Positions 33,591 through 41,799 of a stretch of DNA of 64,000 bases are shown in pieces. The notes beneath the pieces are model-generated. The model saw only the letters and a program-made list of their open reading frames with translations. It had not been told where the DNA came from and made no database searches. The stretch comes from Psychrobacillus sp. OK028 (lineage in GTDB: Bacteria > Bacillota > Bacilli > Bacillales_A > Planococcaceae), in NCBI RefSeq assembly GCF_900103605.1, contig NZ_FNHY01000008.1, positions 62,001-126,000 on the forward strand, written 5' to 3'. Position 1 is the first letter of the stretch, and each line of letters begins with the position of its first letter. The position numbers were made by a program, and so were the translations under genes.

Positions 33591-34584
33591 GTTGCAAGAA
33601 ACAGGTGTTAACTTTTTATTTAAATTTGGTGCTATTGCCCTTCTTATATGTATTATTATTTATTTTAGTTCAATAAGTGATGCTTTTTTTACATATGCAA
33701 ATTTTACGGATATTCTGCGTTCTATTTCAATCGTCACCCTTTTGGCATTAGGAGTAACTTTCACACTTGTAGTAGGAGGTTTTGACTTAAGTGTTGGTTC
33801 CACTATGTCGCTATCAACAGTTGTGACCGCATCATTAATGGTTTGGTATGAAATGCCTCTATGGCTTGTATTAATTGTACCTATTCTTGTAGGGGTATTA
33901 GTTGGATTAGTTAATAGTTTTCTAATTGTCATTTTAGGTATTCCTGATTTACTAGCAACACTAAGCACAATGTATATTGTCGCCGGCTTTCATCGGACCT
34001 ATACAGAAGGATACTCCATTTACAATAATATGCCACTTACCTCTGGTGGAACTGCCCCAGGGCAATTTTCAGAAGCATTTCTCTGGATCGGCCAAGGTAG
34101 ATTGTTTGGTTTACCTGTACCTGTTTGGATAATGTTAATACTCGTAATAGTAGCTTATATCGTTCTGAATCATACACGCTGGGGGCGTATATTATATATG
34201 ACTGGTGGAAACGAGGAAGCTGCAACATTGTCAGGTGTGAATACTCGTAAAGTTAAATTTATCGCGTATATCATTTCTGGTATTTTTGCCTCATTGGCAG
34301 GGGTATTATTCACAGCAAGGGTAGGCTCAGGTCAAATTGATGCCGGCACTCCACTTTTAATGGAGGCTGTTGCTGCAGTCTTTGTTGGCTACTCCGTACT
34401 TGGAATTGGGAAGCCTAATGCACTGGGAACTTTTTTTGGAGCTGCAGTAATTGGAATCCTACTGAACGGACTAACCATTTTAAACTTACCTTATTATGCT
34501 TTTGATATCATTAAAGGAACAGTATTAGTTTCAGCGCTAGCAGTAACTTACATTTATGCGAAAAAACGTTTTTCTCGCGCTTAG
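33565..34584 (+). CDS. sugar-type ABC transporter permease
   Basis: 339-residue RbsC-like membrane subunit with about eight to ten helices. Seen: GVTFTLVVGGFDLSVGSTMS, the family signature, and NHTRWGRILYMTGGNEEAATLSGVN, the cytoplasmic loop contacting the ATPase. ATG 33565 overlaps the ATPase gene by 26 nt; an in-frame TTG at 33592, with AAGGAAG six nt upstream, is an equally good start. It is the last gene of the SAM-riboswitch operon. Confidence 0.87.
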   Translation: MQAEVRKNKLQETGVNFLFKFGAIALLICIIIYFSSISDAFFTYANFTDILRSISIVTLLALGVTFTLVVGGFDLSVGSTMSLSTVVTASLMVWYEMPLWLVLIVPILVGVLVGLVNSFLIVILGIPDLLATLSTMYIVAGFHRTYTEGYSIYNNMPLTSGGTAPGQFSEAFLWIGQGRLFGLPVPVWIMLILVIVAYIVLNHTRWGRILYMTGGNEEAATLSGVNTRKVKFIAYIISGIFASLAGVLFTARVGSGQIDAGTPLLMEAVAAVFVGYSVLGIGKPNALGTFFGAAVIGILLNGLTILNLPYYAFDIIKGTVLVSALAVTYIYAKKRFSRA

Positions 34585-34688
34585 CGAGAGTGAATTTACT
34601 AAATGAATCAAATTTCATAACTGCCTGTTTCACTTTAAAACACGAATGTTAACTTAATAATACTATGTTTTTTATAAGGTTAATACCG

Positions 34689-34747
34689 TTGATTGGAGCG
34701 ACAGGCGACGACTCCAGCGGAAAGCGTCCGCCTAGAGCTGAAATCAG
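34689..34747. repeat. GC-rich intergenic repeat, short copy B
   Basis: It begins TTGATTGGAGCG, contains GGCGACGACTCCAGC and GGAAAGCGTCCGCC, and ends GAAATCAG. The same ends occur at 58362-58552, so these two form one subfamily. The 346-nt gap 34585-34930 holds this and otherwise no visible gene. Confidence 0.7.
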
Positions 34748-34930
34748 TGTTGGTTGGATTTCACTATTTAAAATGTTTTATGAAGTTGACTCAAATGAAA
34801 GATTTTCAAAAAAGATCTCAAATGAAGCAGCAACATCATTGAAATTTGGGCTAATCTACTTCATTATGAGTATAAGGAATCTTTTAGTAATTTTGCTAAG
34901 AGATAATACACTAGATGAAGGAAGTAGTTT

Positions 34931-36097
34931 ATGTCTGAAGAAAATATTACACGTTTACATGTAAATGACAAAGAAATTATTCTCATCGGAACGGCACATG
35001 TATCTAGACAGAGTGCAGAACAGGTTAAGGAAGTTATTGATAGAGAACAACCGGATTCTGTTTGTATTGAATTGGATGAGCAAAGATACCAATCCATTAT
35101 AGATAATAATAAGTGGAAGCAGACGGATATCTTCAAAGTCATTAAGGATAAGAAAGCTACCCTACTATTAATGAACTTGGCCATTTCATCTTTCCAAAAT
35201 CGGATGGCTAAACAGTTTGATATTAAACCAGGTCAAGAAATGATACAAGGTATTGCAAGTGCTAACGAGAACGGGGCTGAGATTGTATTAGCTGACCGTA
35301 ATATCCAAACTACTTTTTCGCGTATATGGCATAATCTGGGGTGGACAGGTAAAATACAATTACTTACTTCCGTTTTCTTTAGCATCTTCAGTAAGGATAC
35401 TATTACGGAAGAAGAAATGGAGAATATGAAGTCCAAGGATACTTTAAATGCCGTTCTAGCGGAGTTTACAGAATCCTTTCCAAAGCTAAAAACACCGTTA
35501 ATCGATGAGCGCGATCAATATTTAGCTCAAAAAATCAAAGAAGCACCTGGGAAAAAAATTGTAGCCGTTTTAGGCGCTGCGCATGTACCTGGTATTACCA
35601 AGGAAATTCATAAGGAGCAGGATTTAGTTAAACTATCTGCGTTACCACCAAAATCTATTGTTCCTAAAATAATAGGTTGGGCTATTCCGATATTAATTGT
35701 GGCATTAATCGTGATTACATTCATTGCGAATCCCTCTGCAGGTTTTGATCAAGCGCTGAGCTGGGTTCTTTGGACTGGATCTATGGCTGCAGTTGGAGCG
35801 GCAGTAGCATTAGGACATCCATTGGCGATTTTAGCGGCATTCATCACGGCACCAGTTACGGCGCTACATCCTATTTTGGCATCCGGTTGGTTTTCTGGAC
35901 TTGCCCAAGCGTATACCAAGCGTCCCACAATAGCCGATTTTGAAAGTTTATCAGAAGATGTTTTTACGATTAAAGGGTTTTGGAGAAACAAAGTAACTCG
36001 AGTTTTACTCGTCGTTGTATTAACTAACTTATTTGGATCGCTTGGCACCTTTATAGGTGGAGCAGATGTCATACGAGTATTTTTCCAAAATCTATAG
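34931..36097 (+). CDS. TraB/PrgY family membrane protein
   Basis: 388 residues. The N-terminal TraB domain (about 1-235) has the paired motifs LIGTAHVSRQSA and VLGAAHVPGITKEI, with CIELDEQRY between. The C-terminal third carries three or four hydrophobic helices. PrgY of Enterococcus plasmids limits an extracellular peptide pheromone, and the fold is related to Tiki-type proteases. The chromosomal family function is not settled. AAGGAAG lies before ATG 34931. It is a single gene. Confidence 0.82.
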   Translation: MSEENITRLHVNDKEIILIGTAHVSRQSAEQVKEVIDREQPDSVCIELDEQRYQSIIDNNKWKQTDIFKVIKDKKATLLLMNLAISSFQNRMAKQFDIKPGQEMIQGIASANENGAEIVLADRNIQTTFSRIWHNLGWTGKIQLLTSVFFSIFSKDTITEEEMENMKSKDTLNAVLAEFTESFPKLKTPLIDERDQYLAQKIKEAPGKKIVAVLGAAHVPGITKEIHKEQDLVKLSALPPKSIVPKIIGWAIPILIVALIVITFIANPSAGFDQALSWVLWTGSMAAVGAAVALGHPLAILAAFITAPVTALHPILASGWFSGLAQAYTKRPTIADFESLSEDVFTIKGFWRNKVTRVLLVVVLTNLFGSLGTFIGGADVIRVFFQNL

Positions 36098-36179
36098 GTA
36101 GCTTATCCCTTGTGAAGCAAAGTGCTGAACAGGGGATATTTCACTTTATAGCTACTAAACTAAAAAGGGGAGAAAGAAT

Positions 36180-37166
36180 TTGGAGTGCAATAATTGCCAA
36201 GTAAATGATTTGAAATTCGAGTTCAAAGTAGACGGAGATTTTAATACCTCTCTGTTAGATAGTGTCTTAAAGCATTTAAAACGTAGGAACATATTAGTAG
36301 ATACAAAAGAGAACAAGTTTATTCTTAGTGAGTCAGATGTTAGAGATTTTATAGACTTCTGCGAAGATCATATGGATACTTCGCAAATCCTATTCAGAAT
36401 ATCTAAACAAAGATGGGAGCCTATTACAAAAATAGAGGAAGTATTAAAAGTTCAATGGATCGATGAGGTCATCGCAAAACAATTAATGATTTGTCATTAT
36501 CAACCAATTGTAAATAGACAGGAACAAGTCTTTGGTTATGAACTTTTAGCGAGATTTCCAAAAGAAGATGGTTCCATGATATATCCAAATGAAATATTCT
36601 CTGCCGCTAAGGCAAGGGGAAGGCTTTACGCTTTGGATAGAGCGTGTAGAATGACCGCGGTAAAACATGCAGCGGTTATTAAAGAAAAGAAAGCATTTAT
36701 CAATTTCATTCCTACATCTATTTATTCACCAGAGTTTTGCTTAAAATCTACTACTGCCTTAGCAGAAGAACTAGGTATAAATCCTGTCCAATTGGTATTT
36801 GAAGTAGTGGAATCAGAAAAAGTAGAAGATATAGAGCATTTAAAAAGAATCCTTACATTTTATAAAGAAAAAGGTTTTGAATATGCACTCGATGATGTAG
36901 GAGAGGGCTATAGTACGATGGAAATGCTAGGAGGTATAAAACCTAATTATATGAAATTAGATATGAAGTACGTTCAAGGAGTTTCAAACGATATAAAGAA
37001 ACAAGCTATTGCCCAACAGTTTTTAGAAAAGGCAGTAGAAGTTGGATCTACTCCTCTAGCAGAAGGAATAGAAGAGCGAGAAGACTTTGAATGGCTGAAA
37101 GAAACTGGGTATAGGTTATTTCAAGGGTATTATTTTGGAAAGCCAGCAGCTAATCCCCTTTCGTAA
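36180..37166 (+). CDS. EAL domain protein, probable cyclic-di-GMP phosphodiesterase
   Basis: 328 residues. About 90 N-terminal residues of unknown fold with CNNC at the start precede an EAL domain. The signature reads ELLARF in place of EALxR. The other catalytic positions are kept: NFIPTS (Asn), FEVVES (Glu), LDDVGEGYS (Asp-Asp), KLDMKYV (Lys), EGIEE (Glu) and FQGYYFGKP (Gln). Activity against cyclic-di-GMP is therefore possible but not certain. No GGDEF domain is attached. The TTG start follows AAGGGGAG. It is monocistronic. Confidence 0.8.
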   Translation: MECNNCQVNDLKFEFKVDGDFNTSLLDSVLKHLKRRNILVDTKENKFILSESDVRDFIDFCEDHMDTSQILFRISKQRWEPITKIEEVLKVQWIDEVIAKQLMICHYQPIVNRQEQVFGYELLARFPKEDGSMIYPNEIFSAAKARGRLYALDRACRMTAVKHAAVIKEKKAFINFIPTSIYSPEFCLKSTTALAEELGINPVQLVFEVVESEKVEDIEHLKRILTFYKEKGFEYALDDVGEGYSTMEMLGGIKPNYMKLDMKYVQGVSNDIKKQAIAQQFLEKAVEVGSTPLAEGIEEREDFEWLKETGYRLFQGYYFGKPAANPLS

Positions 37167-37173
37167 AATATAT

Positions 37174-37227
37174 AAGCATAATAAAAACCAACTATCTTTC
37201 AAAGATAGTTGGTTTTTTATTATGCTT
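37174..37227. terminator. bidirectional terminator between the EAL gene and tatA
   Basis: Long inverted repeat: AAGCATAATAAAAACCAAC.. continuing to ATCTTT, with its complement from 37201. It overlaps the tatA stop. Confidence 0.88.
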
Positions 37228-37423
37228 TCTTTTTAGTATCTGCTTCTTTGTCGTCTAATTTAAACTCTTCCGTTACATCATCAACAATATCTTTTGTTGA
37301 ATTTTTGAATTCTCTTAAAGTTTGTCCTGCTGCTCTTCCTAATTGGGGTAACTTAGCTGGGCCGAAGACGATTAAAGCAATTATTAAAATGATGATTAAT
37401 CCTGGTACTCCAATGTTAGGCAT
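37220..37423 (-). CDS. tatA: twin-arginine translocase subunit TatA
   Basis: 67 residues: short N-terminal membrane helix ([20 protein letters not shown]), the FGPxKLPxLGR hinge, an amphipathic helix ([13 protein letters not shown]) and a charged tail. It forms the pore of the Tat protein-export system with TatC, encoded immediately upstream in transcription order. It is the second gene of a tatC-tatA operon; the gap is 56 nt. No Tat substrate gene is adjacent. Confidence 0.92.
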   Translation of the reverse strand: MPNIGVPGLIIILIIALIVFGPAKLPQLGRAAGQTLREFKNSTKDIVDDVTEEFKLDDKEADTKKKA

Positions 37424-37479
37424 GGAAGTTCCTCCTCTAATTTAGTAGATAAATTTTCAGTGGCTGGTGTGCGTATAAA

Positions 37480-38235
37480 CTACTGTTCTAAAATTTCATC
37501 CTCAAGTGCTCGTTTCGCCAATTGTTTCTTATAAGACCAGCTGGAAACAAGAATACTGATTTCAAACAGTAATAACAAAGGCACAATAATAATGAAATCA
37601 GAGATAAAGTCGGGTGGTGTAATGGAAACACCCACTACTACTAGTACAAAGTAAGCAATTTTTCTCATTTTTCTTAAACGTTCTGGATTTATTATACCCA
37701 ATTTCGTTAGAAAAAGAATAATTACAGGAAGTTCAAACACGATTCCTACTGGAATAACGAGGTTAAACATAAAAGTGAAATACTGTTTCATCCCATATGT
37801 CTCTAAAGCACCAATAGAATCGTTAATATTAGACATAAAATTCAGCATCAATGGAAATAATATGAAATAACTGAAACTGATACCTAATAGAAATAAGAAA
37901 AATGAAACAGGAATATAATAGCCTGTCCCTTTTGCTTCGCTCTCGTTAAGACCAGGTCTTACGAATAACCAGATTTGCTGCAGAGCGATTGGTAAAGTTA
38001 TTAATATGGCTAGTATTAACGCACATTTAACATAAATCATTAAACCATCTGTATAGCCAAAAACGTTCCATTCAACATTCATGGCAGTAGGTTGCTGTTT
38101 TAAGAAAGTGAGTGTTTTGGGAGCTAACCAAAATCCTAAGGCTAGGGAGAGTATGAAAGTTGACACAACAACTATAAGTCTTTTTCTTAATTCTGTTAAA
38201 TGTTCAACAAGCGTCAGTTGTTGTTCTTGATCCAT
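37480..38235 (-). CDS. tatC: twin-arginine translocase subunit TatC
   Basis: 251 residues with six helices, the receptor for twin-arginine signal peptides. Seen: N-terminal LVEHLTELRKRLIV and the conserved FELPVIILFLTKLGIINPERL, plus VGVSITPPDFISDF. It is a single-copy tatC with tatA following on the same strand. Confidence 0.94.
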   Translation of the reverse strand: MDQEQQLTLVEHLTELRKRLIVVVSTFILSLALGFWLAPKTLTFLKQQPTAMNVEWNVFGYTDGLMIYVKCALILAILITLPIALQQIWLFVRPGLNESEAKGTGYYIPVSFFLFLLGISFSYFILFPLMLNFMSNINDSIGALETYGMKQYFTFMFNLVIPVGIVFELPVIILFLTKLGIINPERLRKMRKIAYFVLVVVGVSITPPDFISDFIIIVPLLLLFEISILVSSWSYKKQLAKRALEDEILEQ

Positions 38236-38474
38236 TTTTTAACACCTCATTTTCTCAAAAAAGTGAAGCTTTTTTATATATTCTGCAGTGCATTATACTC
38301 CGTATTTGTTCATCTATATCAACTAATCATTATACTCTTTCCTCTGCATTTGTAAATAAAAGAGTGCTTATAGTCACGAATATAACAAGTATTATGTTAC
38401 TTGAAATCCTAAAATAGTTAGATTTAAGATTTTTTAAAATCATCATAAATTTTGTGTCCCGAAGTACTTGTTTT

Positions 38475-38503
38475 TTGACAAAGCAAGTATATAATTCTAG
38501 CAT
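38475..38503 (+). promoter_or_regulatory. promoter of the MFS gene
   Basis: TTGACA, 17-nt spacer, TAGCAT, 34 nt before the TTG start. The 301-nt gap 38236-38536 otherwise holds no supported gene. Confidence 0.55.
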
Positions 38504-38536
38504 ATCCTTTATTAAATTTGATTGGGCTGACAAGAC

Positions 38537-39754
38537 TTGAGACCGTACAATGAAAAGATTAGTATTTACCATGGAATGGCATCTACTATAGCGCTTAACT
38601 TTTCCAATAACTTTTTCCCTATCTTTGCGATAACTATATTAGGAGCAACTAATTATCAAGTAGGCTTAATAAGCTCTTTGCCTCCGTTGGTAGCTCTGTT
38701 AATGACTATACCAGCAGCGATTCTACTTAATCGTGCGAGCACCCAAAAGAAACTAGTGGCGATGTCTGTTTTACTAGCGCGGTTAATGTTCTTACTCATT
38801 GTCCTCGTTGTATATTTACCTTCTAATTCGTTTCAGTCATGGGCTTTCTTAGGGATTATTGCTTTTATCAGTGTCCCGAACACGATCGCCAATGTAGGTT
38901 GGCAAACCTTGATAAGTGGAATGATTGATGAATCGAGAAGAGGACAATTTTTTAGTGATCGTAATCGTCTACTAACGTTGGTTGGACTTATATCGACATT
39001 ACTTATCGGAATATTCATGAGAGATGCGACCGAAAGTATTATTGCTTATCAAGTTCTGTTTGCACTAGCGTTTTGCTTCGGATTAGTAGAAGTGTTTTTT
39101 TTGTTAAAACAGGAAGAGGACGTTGTAGAAACTTCAGATGAGCAAATAAAAAAGAAATCGATGGACTGGATCATTTTCAAATATCCAAGCTATGTTTGGT
39201 TTTTAGTAGCTGCTCTTTTGTTTAACTTTGGTTGGCAAATGGCCTGGGGCTTGTTTAATATTTATAATGTCCGAATAGCAGGGGCCACCATCTTCTGGAT
39301 TAGTATGTTCTCTGTTGGAAGTATGCTTATGCAGTTTCTCACGTTTCCACTATGGAAGAAATGGGCCGATAAGTATTCTAATATGCAAGTGTTTATATGG
39401 GCGGCAATTGGAATGTCCACCACTCCATTTTTAACAGTACTTTCTACAAACTTATACTATTTAACCCTTATGCAAACAACTTCTGGGTTTTTCTTATCTG
39501 GTACAGTTCTGCTGTTATTTAACTTGTTGTTGGAGCAATCACCCGAAAAATACCGTACATACTGTATAACATCGTATAATGTTCTACTTGCCTTTGTGGC
39601 ATTTGTTGCACCTCAGATTGGGATTTGGTTGCTGGATCTTATCGGCATGGATTTCTCCATGTACATTAGCTCTGGATTACGATTATTAGGAGCAGGTGCT
39701 TTTTTATATGTTTTTTTATGGAATAAAAAAAGTAGAAAAGAAAAACATATGTAA
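38537..39754 (+). CDS. MFS transporter, substrate unknown
   Basis: 405 residues, about twelve helices. The A-like loop MTIPAAILLNRASTQKKLVA and the paired half beginning YPSYVWFLVAALLFNFGW show the duplicated six-helix plan. The TTG start has only a weak ribosome site, and the leader is short if the promoter at 38475 is right. The stop codon lies in the loop of its terminator. The family is diverse; drug, sugar or metabolite export is possible. Confidence 0.72.
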   Translation: MRPYNEKISIYHGMASTIALNFSNNFFPIFAITILGATNYQVGLISSLPPLVALLMTIPAAILLNRASTQKKLVAMSVLLARLMFLLIVLVVYLPSNSFQSWAFLGIIAFISVPNTIANVGWQTLISGMIDESRRGQFFSDRNRLLTLVGLISTLLIGIFMRDATESIIAYQVLFALAFCFGLVEVFFLLKQEEDVVETSDEQIKKKSMDWIIFKYPSYVWFLVAALLFNFGWQMAWGLFNIYNVRIAGATIFWISMFSVGSMLMQFLTFPLWKKWADKYSNMQVFIWAAIGMSTTPFLTVLSTNLYYLTLMQTTSGFFLSGTVLLLFNLLLEQSPEKYRTYCITSYNVLLAFVAFVAPQIGIWLLDLIGMDFSMYISSGLRLLGAGAFLYVFLWNKKSRKEKHM

Positions 39755-39774
39755 CCATATGTTTTTCTTTTTTT
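39737..39774 (+). terminator. terminator embedding the MFS stop codon
   Basis: AGAAAAACATATG and CATATGTTTTTCT are perfect 13-bp arms; the 4-nt loop is TAAC, which includes the stop. Confidence 0.82.
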
Positions 39775-40026
39775 GCTTGTATATCAAATACTTATGAAAG
39801 AAATTTAATATTTTCATATAATAGTAGTCCGATGAAAGAAACTTATGAAAACTTTATTTTGTTGGGTTGAATTGAATTTTTATATAGAAAAACTCGATGA
39901 AGTCTATAAATTTAAGTTACTGATATATTAATATTTTTTTCTGTCTATATTTAATATGTTTTGTTGAAAGTTTTCATATCATATTTAATAAGAAGAAAGT
40001 TTGTATAACTTACGTTATCGATGTAA

Positions 40027-41133
40027 ATGATTGGAGTGGAGGTGCTATTTATCAAATCTTTAGCTGCTTTTTTAATCGTTACGATTTCTATTTTGTTTTA
40101 TTTTAATCTACAAATAGAAGAACCTATTACATTTAATAAAGAGTTCCACGGGAAACAATTTTCGACATTTTATATGGGTTATGAGGAGGAGAAAATAGAG
40201 ATAGGGATGATTGGAGACGTATTATTACATTTACCACTCTACAACTATACCAGTTATCTCCCTTCTCTTTCTCCAGTACAGGAAGAATTGCAATCCATTG
40301 ATTTGTTAATAGCAAACCAGGAGTCCATTCCTGCAGGTGAAGTTTTTAAGGTATCTGGATATCCGAACTTTTCGAGTCCTCCACATATTATTAGTGATTT
40401 AAAAGAAATAGGAGTAGACGTTCTTTCGATAGCGAATAATCATACACTCGATCAAGGAGAAAAGGGTCTTTTAGAAGCAATTCAGCAGATGGAGAAGGTA
40501 GAAATGCCGTATATCGGTGCGTATAAATCAGTGGAGGATCTAAAGGTAGATCGAATATTCCAAGTAGAGAATGTATCGCTTGGACTCCTAGGTTATACAT
40601 ATGGAACGAATAGTCATGAAACTCCAGTAGGTAAGGATTATTTAGTAAATCGGATAAACGAGGATAGAATTGCAAAGGAAATCAAGGAGTTAAAAACAAA
40701 AGTAGATTTTGTTGTGGTCAGCATCCACTGGGGTACGGAGTATAACCTGGAGGCAAATGATAACCAGAAACAACTTGCTCGTTCAATGGCAGAGGCAGGA
40801 GCAGATATTGTATTTGGTCATCATCCTCATGTGATCCAACCATATGAACTGATTTTGTCCGAAAATGGTCATCCGACACATGTTTTTTATTCGTTAGGTA
40901 ATTTTTTATCGGGTCAAAAAGACGAGTATACTAATATTGGCGGAATTGCTAAAATAGAGGTTTTGAAGAAAAACATTAATGGTAAACAAGTAGTGACTCT
41001 AGAGAATCCAGTTTTTTTGTCTACAGCAGTTGTGAAAGGTGACCCGTATACGGTTAACTTTTTAACAAATGTGGAAAGTGAAATGGGTAAAACGGATGCT
41101 TGGGTTCAACAGCATGTGTTTGGAGTAAAGTAA
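40027..41133 (+). CDS. CapA-like metallophosphatase-fold protein
   Basis: 368 residues with one N-terminal membrane anchor (about 8-25) and an outward-facing PGA_cap/CapA domain. Seen: IGDVLLH, VLSIANNHTLDQG, VVSIHWGTEYN and VFGHHPHVIQP, the metal-ligand pattern of this family. CapA proteins take part in poly-gamma-glutamate export or capsule retention; no pgs/cap genes are near, so the role here is open. No clear ribosome site serves ATG 40027; GTG starts at 40036 or 40042 are possible. A methyltransferase gene follows 15 nt later. Confidence 0.78.
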   Translation: MIGVEVLFIKSLAAFLIVTISILFYFNLQIEEPITFNKEFHGKQFSTFYMGYEEEKIEIGMIGDVLLHLPLYNYTSYLPSLSPVQEELQSIDLLIANQESIPAGEVFKVSGYPNFSSPPHIISDLKEIGVDVLSIANNHTLDQGEKGLLEAIQQMEKVEMPYIGAYKSVEDLKVDRIFQVENVSLGLLGYTYGTNSHETPVGKDYLVNRINEDRIAKEIKELKTKVDFVVVSIHWGTEYNLEANDNQKQLARSMAEAGADIVFGHHPHVIQPYELILSENGHPTHVFYSLGNFLSGQKDEYTNIGGIAKIEVLKKNINGKQVVTLENPVFLSTAVVKGDPYTVNFLTNVESEMGKTDAWVQQHVFGVK

Positions 41134-41148
41134 GTTAGGGGGTATCCT

Positions 41149-41754
41149 GTGCAGGAACAAGATCATGACAGGTTATTACGTATTAAGACAACAGGTGTAA
41201 GAGAGTGGAATCATCAATCATCTCACTATAATCGATATGAAGCGACCCCATATTCCGCTTTGGAAATTCTTTTTGACGAATACGAATGGAAGACATCTGA
41301 TCGTTTTGTAGATTTTGGTTGTGGGAAGGGTAGATTTCCTTTTTACGTTTTTCATCACTTGCATGCATCTGCGATAGGAGTAGAAATGAATGCTCAGCTC
41401 TATCAAGAAGCTATGGAGAACTTAACTAGGTATATGGAGCGTGCCAAAAGTTCAAGGGCTACGATTCAGTTTGAACATATATTTGCAGAGGGATACGACA
41501 TAGAAAAAGAGGACAATCGATTTTATTTTTTTAATCCGTTTTCATTACAGATTTTTCAAAAGGTTATCGATAATATCCTCAGGTCCGTTGAAAACCATCC
41601 TCGCTCAGTGGATGTCATCCTCTATTATCCCACCTCGGAATATAATCATTTTTTAGAAATTCATACAGTATTTGAATTATGGAAGGAGATCCGTCTTCCG
41701 GGATTATATGAAGATAATAATAATGAACGGTTTTTAATCTTCCGTTTAGCATAA
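41149..41754 (+). CDS. SAM-dependent methyltransferase
   Basis: 201 residues with the class I fold. Motif I is VDFGCGKGRFPFYV, and VEMNAQLYQEA is the acidic motif II. Motif IV reads FFNPFSLQIF. The substrate is unknown. The GTG start is set by GGGGG eight nt upstream. It is coupled to the CapA-like gene (15-nt gap) and ends at a shared terminator. Confidence 0.78.
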   Translation: MQEQDHDRLLRIKTTGVREWNHQSSHYNRYEATPYSALEILFDEYEWKTSDRFVDFGCGKGRFPFYVFHHLHASAIGVEMNAQLYQEAMENLTRYMERAKSSRATIQFEHIFAEGYDIEKEDNRFYFFNPFSLQIFQKVIDNILRSVENHPRSVDVILYYPTSEYNHFLEIHTVFELWKEIRLPGLYEDNNNERFLIFRLA

Positions 41755-41756
41755 GT

Positions 41757-41786
41757 AAGCACTCCGCTAATAAGTGGAGTGCTTTA
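41757..41786. terminator. terminator between the methyltransferase and TetM-like genes
   Basis: AAGCACTCC and GGAGTGCTT with A/T flanks on both sides; usable from both strands. Confidence 0.75.
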
Positions 41787-41799
41787 CATTTTCCATAAG

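Noticed and set aside
34665-34964. 99-residue plus-strand ORF before the TraB-family gene
   Set aside because: It translates the GC-rich repeat and overlaps the TraB gene start; no family resemblance.
36096-36160. tRNA-like fold between the TraB and EAL genes
   Set aside because: GTAGCT/AGCTAC ends pair, but no T-loop GTTCRA motif or anticodon arm could be drawn.
38330-38572. 80-residue minus-strand ORF between tatC and the MFS gene
   Set aside because: No ribosome site, runs across the MFS promoter and start, composition typical of AT-rich non-coding DNA.
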